A DNA stretch of 64,000 bases from an uncultured Tateyamaria sp. (lineage in GTDB: Bacteria; Pseudomonadota; Alphaproteobacteria; Rhodobacterales; Rhodobacteraceae). Both the position numbers and the translations under genes were made by a program. Numbering within the stretch: the stretch's first letter is position 1; the number at the start of each line of letters is the position of its first letter. This document shows, in pieces, positions 1 through 9,151 of this stretch. Location of the stretch: positions 434,001-498,000 of the forward strand of contig NZ_CANNES010000002.1 in NCBI RefSeq assembly GCF_947503705.1, written 5' to 3'. Under the pieces are notes generated by a model. It was not told where the DNA came from and did not search any database. It saw only the letters and a program-made list of their open reading frames with translations.

Positions 1-90
1 CAAAAGCGTTAGATCGGCCCATTTTGGCCAACGACTGAGACAAACGAGTCGGTATGGCGTCAGATACAGTCACCTGAAACCCCACGCGTC
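1..90. other. Window edge, no gene seen
   Basis: Short non-coding edge lying 3' of the VOC-family gene. No open frame with a plausible start, no strong hairpin and no recognisable RNA was seen. Confidence 0.5.
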
Positions 91-474
91 TTAACCCGCG
101 TTCGCAAAATCCACATGGATATGGTTGCCGTCGGGATCCCGGATATTGAACGCGATCAGCCCCGTTTCCTGAGACTCGGAACGCCGAAATGGCGTGGCTG
201 TTTCGGTCAAACGTGCGGCAAACGCCTCGGGCACCCCAGAGGCGGTAAATGCAAAATGCTCAAGCTTGAGCGACAGCTCTGATCCTGCCCCGGGCGCGCC
301 GTCCACTTCGACCAGATGCACGGCTGCCGTGTCGCCTGCATACATCCAGGCCCCGCCAAAACCGAAATCGGGCCGTTCGCCGCGGCGCAGCCCTAGAATA
401 TCTCGGTACCATGCAATCATCGCGTCCAGCTGTGCGGTGCGCAGGTTCACATGATCCAGTTTTTCAATCTGCAT
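91..474 (-). CDS. VOC (glyoxalase/bleomycin resistance) family protein
   Basis: A 127-residue single-module protein of the vicinal oxygen chelate superfamily, whose members use a metal held by His/Glu side chains for isomerase, dioxygenase or lyase chemistry. The N-terminus carries the usual opening strand with His8 in KLDHVNL, then the helix WYRDILGL. The second half ends in RDPDGNHIHVDF, the typical closing motif. The stop lies 3 bases from the start side of the next reverse-strand gene, so it probably shares a transcript with the thioredoxin-like gene upstream. The substrate cannot be read from sequence. Confidence 0.85.
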   Translation of the reverse strand: MQIEKLDHVNLRTAQLDAMIAWYRDILGLRRGERPDFGFGGAWMYAGDTAAVHLVEVDGAPGAGSELSLKLEHFAFTASGVPEAFAARLTETATPFRRSESQETGLIAFNIRDPDGNHIHVDFANAG

Positions 475-477
475 CTC

Positions 478-1032
478 TTAAGTCTTCCATTTGATCGAAC
501 AGCCAATGGACGGCGTCTGTTCCCTTGGCCCCTGCTCCGTTTTCGCGATTTGCACCATCGCATCGTACAACTCGCGCGGTTGCCCATCCGGCGGTGGTTC
601 CAATTTGGATGCATCCAGACGGCCACGGTATTGCAGGCCCATATCCCGGCCAAAGCCAAAGAAATCCGGCGTACAAACGGCGCCATAGGCGTGCGCCACG
701 GATTGGTCGACATCATGCAGATAGGGAAAGGGGAAATCGCGCTCTTGCGCCATCTTGCCCATGTTCTCAAAACTGTCAGCCGGATAGGCTACCGGATCAT
801 TAGAGCAAATTGCGGCCACGCCGATTCCGTGCTCTTGAACGTCGCGCACGTCACGGATGAGCCGGTCGAGGATGGCAATCACGAAGGGGCAGTGATTGCA
901 GATGAACAGGATCAGCATTCCATTCGGCCCCGCCACGTCACCTCGCGAATAAGTCCGTCCATCGGTAGCCAGCAAGGCAAATTCCGGCGCGGGCCAGTCA
1001 CAGTCGCAGATCGGCGGGGTCAGTGCGGCCAT
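478..1032 (-). CDS. Thioredoxin-like (AhpC/TSA-type) protein
   Basis: A 184-residue cytoplasmic thioredoxin-fold protein. The motif CNHCPF with Cys45 and Cys48 marks the peroxiredoxin-like family 1 group, in which the CxxC is preceded by a strand (LILFI) and followed by VIAILDRL. Such proteins are predicted thiol-disulfide oxidoreductases or peroxidases, with no established substrate. No signal peptide is seen. The gene lies between carB and the VOC gene, all on the reverse strand, with 79 bases to carB. Confidence 0.85.
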   Translation of the reverse strand: MAALTPPICDCDWPAPEFALLATDGRTYSRGDVAGPNGMLILFICNHCPFVIAILDRLIRDVRDVQEHGIGVAAICSNDPVAYPADSFENMGKMAQERDFPFPYLHDVDQSVAHAYGAVCTPDFFGFGRDMGLQYRGRLDASKLEPPPDGQPRELYDAMVQIAKTEQGPREQTPSIGCSIKWKT

Positions 1033-1111
1033 GGCATGTCCTGTTACATGATGCGGATTGGGCTGAGGCCGTCACTGTGCCAAGCCGGGTCGCAACAATC
1101 AACGGGGCAGC

Positions 1112-4100
1112 CTAGCCCTGCAGCGCCTTGACACCCACATCGCCCTGTGCCTGTTCACGGATCGCAAGCGCTGCCGCATGGGCACCTGCGGCGGTGGTGA
1201 AGTAAGGGATCCGGTCATAGAGCGCGATAGAGCGGATGGATTTGCTGTCCTCGACGGCCTGCGCGCCCTCGGTGGTGTTGATCACAAGCTGCACGCCACC
1301 GTCCTTCATCGTGTCGGTGACATCGGGGCGTCCCTCATAGACCTTGTTGACGGTGCCGCAGGGCACATCATTTTCGATCAACCATTTGGCCGTGCCGCGC
1401 GTGGCAATCATGGTAAAGCCAAGCTCTGTCAGGATTTTCGTAGCATCCAGCAATTGCGGGGTCTTGTCCGCATCCTTGATCGACACGAATGCACAGCCTT
1501 CGCCGGGCAGGACCATTCCCGCCCCCATCTGCGCCTTGAGGAAGGCGCGGCCAAAAGTCCGGTCCCAGCCCATGACCTCACCTGTCGATCGCATTTCTGG
1601 CCCCAGGATCGTATCGACACCGGGGAAACGGGCAAAGGGCAGAACCGCCTCTTTGACCGAGAACCACGGCATATTCGGATCGGCCAGCGTCAGCGGGTCG
1701 GCCAGCGGTAAGGTGCTGTCATAGCTTGCATCGGCATCATAAGGCGCGCGCTGCGGGAAGTTGGTCAACGGCTCACCGGCCATGACCCGCGCTGCGATGG
1801 ATGCGATGGCGCTGTCGGTAGATTTGGCAACAAACGGCACCGTGCGCGAGGCGCGTGGGTTAACCTCGATCAGGAAAATCTCAGACCCTTGAATGGCAAA
1901 TTGCACGTTCATTAGGCCGACCACGTTCAGGGCTTTGGCCAAGGCGTGAGTCTGCACTTCGATCTCTGCGATCAGGTCCTTGCTGAGCGAATATGGCGGC
2001 AGCGAACAGGCGCTGTCGCCCGAGTGGACGCCCGCCTCTTCGATATGCTGCATGATGCCTGCCACGTGGACGTTGGTGCCGTCACAAAGCGCATCGACAT
2101 CCAACTCGACTGCACCCGCCAGATAGCTGTCAAGCAGCACGGGGCTGTCGCCCGACACCACAACCGCCTCGGAGATATAGCGGTTGAGCTGGGTCATATC
2201 CCGCACGATCTCCATCGCGCGACCGCCCAGAACGTAGGACGGACGAATGACGAGGGGGAAGCCGATATCTTCGGCGATCTCAAGCGCTTCGGCATCAGAA
2301 TGGGCGATGCCGTTCTTGGGTTGTTTCAAACCGAGGTCCTGCACCAGACGCTGGAACCGCTCGCGGTCTTCGGCCAGGTCAATGGCGTCGGGACTGGTGC
2401 CCAGGATCGGGATACCCGCATCATGCAACTGCTGCGCAATCTTCAATGGCGTCTGACCGCCGAATTGCACGATGACGCCGTGCAGGGTGCCGTTGTCCTG
2501 CTCGACCCGCATGATCTCCATCACATGCTCGAAGGTCAGCGGCTCAAAATACAGACGATCCGAAGTGTCATAATCCGTGCTCACCGTTTCCGGGTTGCAG
2601 TTGATCATGATCGTCTCATAGCCCGCATCGGTCAGCGCATAACAGGCGTGACAGCAGCAGTAATCAAACTCGATCCCCTGCCCGATCCGGTTCGGACCAC
2701 CACCCAGAATGACGACCTTTTTGCGGTCCGACGGGCGGGCCTCGCATTCTACGTCGCCGAACACGGGATGCTCGTAGGTCGAGTACATGTAAGGCGTTTG
2801 CGCCTCAAACTCGGCGGCGCAGGTGTCGATCCGTTTGAACACGGCGACAACGCCCAGGTTTTCACGGGCGCGGCGCACTTGCACTTCGTCCCGGCCCGTC
2901 AACGTGGCCAGACGGGCGTCGGAAAAGCCCATCATCTTCAGGGCGCGCAGGCCTTCTTCGGTCATGGGCAGGCCGTCCTTGCGAACCAGTGCCTCGGCAT
3001 CGACAATCTCGCGGATGCGGGACAAGAACCAAGGATCGAACATGGTCACGCCGTGGATTTCATCGTCCGACAGCCCGTGGCGCATAGCCTGGGCGATCAG
3101 GCGCAAACGGTCGGGCGTCTGAACAGAAATCGCTTTGACGATGGCCGCATGATCGGGCGCGCCGGGGATGTCGATATCGTCGAGACCGGTCAGGCCCGTT
3201 TCCATCGATGCCAACGCCTTTTGCAGGCTCTCGTGGAAAGTCCGGCCAATAGCCATGACTTCGCCCACCGACTTCATCGCGGTGGTCAAAGTCGCCTCGG
3301 CGCCGGGAAACTTCTCGAACGCGAAGCGCGGGATTTTGGTGACGACGTAGTCGATGCTGGGTTCAAAGGATGCAGGCGTGACGCCGGTAATGTCGTTGTC
3401 CAACTCGTCCAGCGTAAAGCCAACGGCCAGTTTTGCCGCGATCTTGGCGATGGGGAACCCCGTGGCCTTGGACGCCAGCGCAGAAGAGCGTGAGACCCGC
3501 GGGTTCATTTCGATCACGACCATGCGCCCGTCTTCGGGGTTGATCGCCCATTGCACGTTCGAGCCGCCCGTTTCCACGCCGATCTCGCGCAAAACGGCGA
3601 TCGAGTGGTTGCGCATGATCTGATATTCTTTGTCCGTGAGGGTCAGCGCGGGGGCGACGGTGATCGAATCGCCCGTGTGCACCCCCATCGGGTCCACGTT
3701 CTCGATCGAGCAGACGATGATGGCGTTGTCGGCAGTGTCGCGCACCACCTCCATCTCGTATTCTTTCCAGCCCAGCAGGCTCTCATCCACGAGGATTTGA
3801 CCGACGGGGCTGGCATCCATACCAGACTTGCAAATCGCCATGTAATCGTCGCGGTTATAGGCCACGCCGCCGCCTGTGCCGCCCAGGGTGAAGGCGGGAC
3901 GAATGATTGCAGGCAGACCGATGTCTTCAAGCGTCTCAAGCGCGATGGAAACGCCTGCGGCCAGGTCCTTGTTGCCGTTCTCATCCACCGGCGCGGTCAC
4001 GATTGTGGCCCGGGGATTTTCAATGCCCAACCGGTCCATCGCTTCACGGAAAAGTTTGCGATCTTCTGCCATTTCAATGGCTTCGCGTTTGGCGCCGATC

Positions 4101-4444
4101 ATTTCGACATTGTATTTGTCGAGCACGCCCATCTCTTCGAGCTGAAGGGAGGTGTTCAAACCGGTCTGACCACCCATGGTCGGCAACAGCGCGTCGGGCC
4201 GCTCCTTGGCGATGATCTTGGCGACGGTTTCTGGGGTGATCGGCTCGATATACGTGGCATCCGCCAGGCCCGGATCGGTCATGATCGTGGCCGGGTTCGA
4301 GTTCACCAGAATAACGCGGTACCCTTCCTCGCGCAGTGCCTTACAGGCCTGTGCACCCGAGTAGTCAAACTCGCAGGCTTGACCGATAACGATAGGACCC
4401 GCGCCGATGATCATGATCGACTGAATGTCGGTACGCTTTGGCAT
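1112..4444 (-). CDS. carB: Carbamoyl-phosphate synthase large subunit
   Basis: CarB makes carbamoyl phosphate from bicarbonate, ATP and ammonia delivered by the small subunit CarA, for pyrimidine and arginine synthesis. The 1110 residues match the usual length. Two tandem ATP-grasp halves are visible, each opened by a dinucleotide-like segment: [20 protein letters not shown] near residue 10 and [20 protein letters not shown] in the second half. A C-terminal MGS-like allosteric region ends the protein. The start at 4444 (MPKRTDIQS) was chosen over an upstream in-frame start because family members begin with this sequence. carA is not in the window, so the two genes are not adjacent here. Confidence 0.98.
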   Translation of the reverse strand: MPKRTDIQSIMIIGAGPIVIGQACEFDYSGAQACKALREEGYRVILVNSNPATIMTDPGLADATYIEPITPETVAKIIAKERPDALLPTMGGQTGLNTSLQLEEMGVLDKYNVEMIGAKREAIEMAEDRKLFREAMDRLGIENPRATIVTAPVDENGNKDLAAGVSIALETLEDIGLPAIIRPAFTLGGTGGGVAYNRDDYMAICKSGMDASPVGQILVDESLLGWKEYEMEVVRDTADNAIIVCSIENVDPMGVHTGDSITVAPALTLTDKEYQIMRNHSIAVLREIGVETGGSNVQWAINPEDGRMVVIEMNPRVSRSSALASKATGFPIAKIAAKLAVGFTLDELDNDITGVTPASFEPSIDYVVTKIPRFAFEKFPGAEATLTTAMKSVGEVMAIGRTFHESLQKALASMETGLTGLDDIDIPGAPDHAAIVKAISVQTPDRLRLIAQAMRHGLSDDEIHGVTMFDPWFLSRIREIVDAEALVRKDGLPMTEEGLRALKMMGFSDARLATLTGRDEVQVRRARENLGVVAVFKRIDTCAAEFEAQTPYMYSTYEHPVFGDVECEARPSDRKKVVILGGGPNRIGQGIEFDYCCCHACYALTDAGYETIMINCNPETVSTDYDTSDRLYFEPLTFEHVMEIMRVEQDNGTLHGVIVQFGGQTPLKIAQQLHDAGIPILGTSPDAIDLAEDRERFQRLVQDLGLKQPKNGIAHSDAEALEIAEDIGFPLVIRPSYVLGGRAMEIVRDMTQLNRYISEAVVVSGDSPVLLDSYLAGAVELDVDALCDGTNVHVAGIMQHIEEAGVHSGDSACSLPPYSLSKDLIAEIEVQTHALAKALNVVGLMNVQFAIQGSEIFLIEVNPRASRTVPFVAKSTDSAIASIAARVMAGEPLTNFPQRAPYDADASYDSTLPLADPLTLADPNMPWFSVKEAVLPFARFPGVDTILGPEMRSTGEVMGWDRTFGRAFLKAQMGAGMVLPGEGCAFVSIKDADKTPQLLDATKILTELGFTMIATRGTAKWLIENDVPCGTVNKVYEGRPDVTDTMKDGGVQLVINTTEGAQAVEDSKSIRSIALYDRIPYFTTAAGAHAAALAIREQAQGDVGVKALQG

Positions 4445-4628
4445 CGAAGGCCCCCCGGAATGTGCAAATTGTCCTGCGTTATAGGCATCGCGGGGGCAGG
4501 TGCAAGGGCGATAACGGGCGCATATTGCAGACATGCCACCATGCCCTCATGAACCGCGGGCGTTTTCGGCGGATTTATCGTGCGGCTCTTGATATGGTTG
4601 TGGTCATGCAAGGCAAAGGGCCGCGAAA

Positions 4629-5252
4629 ATGAGCGTAGAAAACATCAATTTGAACTTTATCAACAAGTCAGCCGATACTAACAATTCAGGGATTGTGATC
4701 TATCAGCAGAATGTCGCAGTTGACTTCGACGAACTGACAGTTGCCTGGCGCGTGATCCAGAATGTCGGACAGCTGGACAATCATCGCTTTGTCTACCCAA
4801 TCCTTTTCGATATGTCGGCGCGCGATTCCTATGGCAGCTATACGCCTCAGATCACGGCGGATAACGGAAACGCCTACGAAATGATCAATGATGGGTCGGG
4901 GGATATTTTGCGCCTTGCATCCAACACGGCGGCATCACCAAACGAGGTTCTTGCGCAAAACAACCTTCCGCAAGGGGCGATCGACATTTGTATTTACAGA
5001 GACGGCAAACTCTTGGCGCAAAAGACAGGCATCGCGCCATGCCAAAAGGCCGCGTTCCAATTTCAGCCGCGTCTCTATATCGGCGTTGCCTCTGGGGTTC
5101 AGGAAGGGGACGTGTTGAGCTCTGCCCTGCTCAGCCAGATCAACGGCCAGATCAACCTTTTTGGTATCAGCAGTGCAGACATTATCATGACCGGCGGGGG
5201 ACCAAATGGCACACCATTTGACTTTCATCTAGAGAATATCGCCCATGACTGA
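4629..5252 (+). CDS. Hypothetical protein, beta-rich, unknown function
   Basis: A 207-residue protein not recognised as a known family. It has no signal peptide and no membrane segment. The sequence is rich in alternating hydrophobic and polar residues and Asn/Gly turns, suggesting a soluble beta-sandwich. A Cys pair occurs at ICIYRDG and APCQKAAF. It stands alone between divergent carB and convergent cfa, and its codons look more AT-rich than those of its neighbours, so lateral origin is possible but not shown. Confidence 0.7.
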   Translation: MSVENINLNFINKSADTNNSGIVIYQQNVAVDFDELTVAWRVIQNVGQLDNHRFVYPILFDMSARDSYGSYTPQITADNGNAYEMINDGSGDILRLASNTAASPNEVLAQNNLPQGAIDICIYRDGKLLAQKTGIAPCQKAAFQFQPRLYIGVASGVQEGDVLSSALLSQINGQINLFGISSADIIMTGGGPNGTPFDFHLENIAHD

Positions 5253-5343
5253 CGTGCCTTAGGTTTAAGCGCCACCGACGATTTTTCACGCAATCTGGCC
5301 AAACCCCGCCCGAGGCCACGTATTGTCAAAGTAGGGTGCACCC

Positions 5344-6594
5344 CTATGACCCGGCCAGTGCCGCGCTGGGTGTCGTCTTTGCCTTGGGTGACAAAGGGTC
5401 AGCTGGATATAGGTAATCCCGCGTCAGCGGCACGGCGTCCCGTTTATGCGCCAGCTGGAAGTGGTACACACCCTGCATCTGGTGTTCGAACGCGAGGATA
5501 CAGACCGTCAGGTAATAGCGGAACATACGAATGAACCGGTCGTCATATATGGCACTTATCTCGTCGATGTGAGCGTCAAAGCGGTCGCGCCAATGGCGGA
5601 TCGTCTTGGCATAGTGCAACCGCCACACCTCGATATCGGTCTGCCACAGGCCGGATTTTTCCATCGTCGGCGCAAGTTCGGACAGCGAGGGCACATAGCC
5701 CCCGGGAAAGATGTATTTGTTGATCCACGAACTGTGTGCCTGCGGCGGACCAGAGCGACCAATAGTATGGATCAGAGCAACCCCATTGGGATCAAGCAAT
5801 TCGGCCACGCGCCCGAAATACTGACCGTAATTCGGCACCCCCACATGCTCCAGCATCCCCACTGACACGATGCGGTCAAAGGTACCTTGGGTGTGGCGAT
5901 AATCCTGCAAGCGGAACTCGATCTGATCAGCCAACCCTGCCGCCTCGGCGCGGCCCTGTGCAGTGGCAAGCTGGTTTTCACTCAGCGTCACACCGGTCAC
6001 TTGGCAGCCATAGTCTCGCGCCAATGTCAGCGCCATGCCCCCCCAGCCGCACCCGATATCGAGCACACGCATCCCCGGTTCAAGCCTCAGCTTGCCCGCG
6101 ATATGGGCCTTTTTGGCGATCTGCGCCTGCTCAAGCGTCATGTCAGGGTCCGAGAAATAGGCGCAGGAATACTGCATGTCCTCATCCAGGAACATCGCGT
6201 ATAGGTCATCCGAAATGTCGTAATGATGCGCCACATTTTTACGCGCAGTGCTGGGGGCGTTGTGCTGGATAAAGCGGCGCATATGAAACCGCGCGCGATT
6301 GGCCATCAGCATCCAAGGCGGCAGGCTACCCGCGTAACGGTTGCGAATGATGATCGCCAATGTGTCGTCCAGCGAACAGTTGAGGGGCGTGATCTTGCCG
6401 TCCATATATCCCTCGCCCAGACCCAGATCGGGGTTCAGGATCAGAGCACGCAAGGCCGCCGTTTCGGTAATCTGCAAATGGGCTTGAGCACCGGTATCGG
6501 GCCCATAGTCGCGTGTTGCACCATCAGGGTATGTTACCGATAGACGGTCTTGAACCATCATTCCGGTCAAGAAGCGATCCAGTAGCTTGTCCCA
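5344..6594 (-). CDS. Cyclopropane-fatty-acyl-phospholipid synthase family methyltransferase
   Basis: A 416-residue SAM-dependent methyltransferase that would methylenate double bonds of membrane phospholipid acyl chains or perform a related methyl transfer. The SAM-binding motif is VLDIGCGWGGMAL, preceded by HYDISDDLYAMFLDEDMQYSCAYF, the family hallmark before the Rossmann core. SVGMLEHVG and the C-terminal segments FPGGYVPSL and FRYYLTVC also match. The ATG at 6594 follows a GAGGA box by nine bases and is preferred to an in-frame GTG at 6612. Close homologues differ in lipid substrate, so the exact product is not certain. Confidence 0.9.
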   Translation of the reverse strand, partial: WDKLLDRFLTGMMVQDRLSVTYPDGATRDYGPDTGAQAHLQITETAALRALILNPDLGLGEGYMDGKITPLNCSLDDTLAIIIRNRYAGSLPPWMLMANRARFHMRRFIQHNAPSTARKNVAHHYDISDDLYAMFLDEDMQYSCAYFSDPDMTLEQAQIAKKAHIAGKLRLEPGMRVLDIGCGWGGMALTLARDYGCQVTGVTLSENQLATAQGRAEAAGLADQIEFRLQDYRHTQGTFDRIVSVGMLEHVGVPNYGQYFGRVAELLDPNGVALIHTIGRSGPPQAHSSWINKYIFPGGYVPSLSELAPTMEKSGLWQTDIEVWRLHYAKTIRHWRDRFDAHIDEISAIYDDRFIRMFRYYLTVCILAFEHQMQGVYHFQLAHKRDAVPLTRDYLYPADPLSPKAKTTPSAALAGS

Positions 6595-6661
6595 CATAAC
6601 ACCGATCCTCACACGTCGACTGAACGTAAAAATGGGGCAGTCACCGGGTTTGCGTCAAGTC

Positions 6662-7426
6662 TTAGACATCGGGTGCGTCCAGATATGCCCTCACGGTGCC
6701 TTCAAATTCGCGTGGAAATTCAGCATGCAGCCAATGTCCGGCCTTCGGGATCTTGGCGAAACGGGCATTGGGGAAGAGCCCGGTGATCGTAGGCCGATAA
6801 TCGCGCGCCACGTATTCGGACGCGCCCCCCGACAGAAACAGGACGGGGCCGTCATGACGGGTCTGCACTTCAGGAAAGCTCAATATCGCAGGCATATTCT
6901 GCGCCAAAGCATCCAGGTTGAACCGCCATTTCTTGCCCGCCACGTCCAGCGACTGGGTCAGAAAACTGCAAAGCGCCGGGTCGACGCCCAAATCGGCAAG
7001 TTGAGCATTGGCATCCGAACGCCGAGCAACCGCCCCAAGGTCAACGGCGCGCATGGCGTCAATAAACTGGATCTGGCTATGGCTGTAGGCAACGGGCGCA
7101 ATATCGCCAACCACAAGGCGGCGCAGCGTTTCGGGGCGGGTCAGCGCCAGCATCATTGCGGCCTTGCCCCCCATCGAATGGCCCACAACGTCCATCGGCG
7201 CGCCGATATGGTCGATGACTTCGGACAGGTCCAGTGCCAGGTCCTCATAGCCATGGGCGTCTGACCAGAAACTGTACCCGTGGTTGCGCATATCCACGGT
7301 GACAACCTTTCGCGTGTCAGACAACCGTTTGGCAATGACGCCCCAATTCCGGCCCGAGCCATAGAGGCCATGGGCAATCAACAGCGGTGTTCCCGTGGCG
7401 GAACCGAACTCTGAATAGGCTAGCAT
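6662..7426 (-). CDS. Alpha/beta-fold hydrolase (esterase YbfF-like)
   Basis: A 254-residue serine hydrolase. The oxyanion region LLIAHGLYGSGRNW, the nucleophile elbow VGHSMGGKAAM and the catalytic His in KAGHWLHAEFP are all present; the Asp is probably in VLFLSGGASEYV or its vicinity. The start at 7426 (MLAYSEFG) was chosen because homologues begin there, and the in-frame extension upstream would run into the divergent gene at 7504. No signal peptide is seen, so it should act in the cytoplasm on short acyl esters or thioesters. Confidence 0.88.
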   Translation of the reverse strand: MLAYSEFGSATGTPLLIAHGLYGSGRNWGVIAKRLSDTRKVVTVDMRNHGYSFWSDAHGYEDLALDLSEVIDHIGAPMDVVGHSMGGKAAMMLALTRPETLRRLVVGDIAPVAYSHSQIQFIDAMRAVDLGAVARRSDANAQLADLGVDPALCSFLTQSLDVAGKKWRFNLDALAQNMPAILSFPEVQTRHDGPVLFLSGGASEYVARDYRPTITGLFPNARFAKIPKAGHWLHAEFPREFEGTVRAYLDAPDV

Positions 7427-7503
7427 GGCCGGAGCCTTAGCCCGAAACGGGCCCCACGACCAGAGGGATTGAGGCGCAGCACAGTGCCGGATAAGAGTAT
7501 CCC

Positions 7504-7878
7504 ATGGAAACCCAACAAAGCATAGACGCCCGTGCCACCCGCGTCCTGCGCGGTTTGGAAACAGCCTATGGCGTAAGAGCGACAACTCTCGCCAAGGCGC
7601 TGCGCAAGACAGGGCGTCGTCTGCCCAAGCGGCTCCAAAACGAGGCGGAACGGATCGTCAAGGCGCAAGGCTTGGGCGGGCACCCAAAGCTGATGCAACA
7701 GGTGGATGGCGCGGCGCTGGACACGGCCGAAGCCAAAGTGGTCGCACATCTCAAGACCATCGACCGTGCCGATCAGCGCAAGGGCCGGATGATGGCCGTG
7801 GCGGGCGCCATCGTATTCAATTTGCTGCTGGTCGGCGCAGGCTTCGTCGCGTGGATGGTGTGGGCGGACATACTTTAG
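7504..7878 (+). CDS. Hypothetical protein with C-terminal membrane anchor
   Basis: A 124-residue protein of unknown function. The first ~95 residues are charged and helical (Arg/Lys rich, for example LRKTGRRLPKRLQNEAERIV). One hydrophobic helix follows near residues 98-121 (MMAVAGAIVFNLLLVGAGFVAWMVW), predicting a tail-anchored protein with a cytoplasmic domain. It starts 77 bases from the divergent hydrolase and ends two bases before the stop of the convergent desaturase gene. Confidence 0.75.
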   Translation: METQQSIDARATRVLRGLETAYGVRATTLAKALRKTGRRLPKRLQNEAERIVKAQGLGGHPKLMQQVDGAALDTAEAKVVAHLKTIDRADQRKGRMMAVAGAIVFNLLLVGAGFVAWMVWADIL

Positions 7879-7880
7879 AT

Positions 7881-8909
7881 CTACGTCGCCGCAAATCCGC
7901 GTGCTTTGCGAAATGATACCAGCTTGCGGCTTTTCTCGTCCCACAAGTCCAGACCGGCGCATTTGAAACTCTGCATCAGGGTCATGCGGCTGCACTCCAC
8001 CAGTTCCTCGTGGTCGCGCAGGACCTCTGGCAGACGGTAAAAGGGGATGCGGCTATACAGGTGATGGACGTGATGAATGCCGATATTGGCCGTGAACCAG
8101 GCCAGGATCGGCGGCAGATCAAAATGCGAGCTACCGTGCAGTGCGGCCTCGTGCAGTTGCCAATCTTCGCCCTGATCCCAATGCGTCTCTTCAAACTGGT
8201 GTTGGATGTAAAAGAGCCAAGTGCCAACGGACGCAGCAATCAGCGTGGTCGGAAGAAACACTAGAAACAGAGCCTGCAAGCCGCCAAAATAGACGATGGT
8301 GCCGAGGATCGCCGCAATGGCCGCGTTGGTGCCCATGGCACTGATCCAGTATTTGCGCCCCTGATCCATGAACCCCAAGGGTAACCGGTTCTGCAGGATA
8401 AACAGATATGTGGGGCCAAGGCCGAACATGATGATCGGATGCCGATAGGCGCGGTAAAGGAACCGGCCAAAGGCGGTTCGCTGGTGATATTCCGCAACGG
8501 TCAGCGTGATCACGTCCCCAATACCCCGGTGATCGAGGTCACCGGCATGGCTGTGATGGATCGAATGAGAGCGGCGCCACACATCGTAAGGGGTCAAAGT
8601 CACAACGCCTAACGCACGACCGATCCAATCGCTCAGGTTGCGGTTGTCATAGAATGATCCGTGGCCGCAATCGTGCTGAATACAAAACAGGCGCAAAAGA
8701 AAGCCGCCATTCACAGCCGAGATCAGGAAAGCCCCGAGATAGCTGTACTGCGCGACCCAACAGGCCAGCACCCAAAGGGCCACAAAAGGGATCAGGCTGA
8801 TGCCCAGCTCAAAGCTGCTGCGCAGCGTGTCGGGTTCGCGATACTTCGCCAGGACTTTCACCCAGTCGCGCGGCGCCATTGTCTGATTGGTATTGCTCAA
8901 GTCTGCCAT
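7881..8909 (-). CDS. Membrane fatty acid desaturase
   Basis: A 342-residue integral membrane di-iron desaturase. The three histidine boxes are visible: HDCGH near residue 80, HSIHHSH near residue 113 and HHVHH in the last quarter. Hydrophobic stretches such as ISLIPFVALWVLACWV flank them. Such enzymes put double bonds into acyl chains of membrane lipids using O2 and an electron donor. The start at 8909 (MADLSNTNQ) gives the normal family length; an upstream in-frame ATG is less likely. It is divergent from the glutamine-synthetase-like gene. Confidence 0.9.
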   Translation of the reverse strand: MADLSNTNQTMAPRDWVKVLAKYREPDTLRSSFELGISLIPFVALWVLACWVAQYSYLGAFLISAVNGGFLLRLFCIQHDCGHGSFYDNRNLSDWIGRALGVVTLTPYDVWRRSHSIHHSHAGDLDHRGIGDVITLTVAEYHQRTAFGRFLYRAYRHPIIMFGLGPTYLFILQNRLPLGFMDQGRKYWISAMGTNAAIAAILGTIVYFGGLQALFLVFLPTTLIAASVGTWLFYIQHQFEETHWDQGEDWQLHEAALHGSSHFDLPPILAWFTANIGIHHVHHLYSRIPFYRLPEVLRDHEELVECSRMTLMQSFKCAGLDLWDEKSRKLVSFRKARGFAAT

Positions 8910-9083
8910 GCCTGCGTCGCGTGATTTTGAGGAACCGCGATAAAGCATCCCGGCCACATAGCAAGCGATAAAGCGCCATGCGTCGAATTGACTGTTTTTT
9001 GTGATGCACCGTGATCAAAGGCGCAACAGGGGCGCGTGCAGGCTTGCCACGTGCCACGCCGCCCCCATAATGCCGAATGACCC

Positions 9084-9120
9084 GGCCATACTCATGGCCG
9101 CGTGCGGTCGCAAGCGACCG
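9084..9120 (+). promoter_or_regulatory. Two tandem small hairpins in the leader of the hydantoinase operon
   Basis: GGCCAT-ACTC-ATGGCC (9084-9099) and CGGTCGC-AA-GCGACCG (9105-9120) are perfect short palindromes lying 32-68 bases before the ATG of the first operon gene. They may be protein-binding sites or leader RNA structures; neither resembles a known riboswitch. Confidence 0.35.
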
Positions 9121-9151
9121 GGATACGCCTCGCCTCGGATTGGAACCAAAA

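Noticed and set aside
1946-3493. 515-codon open frame antisense to carB
   Set aside because: It is a reading-frame shadow of carB in GC-rich DNA; the translation has no recognisable domain while the opposite strand encodes a complete CarB.
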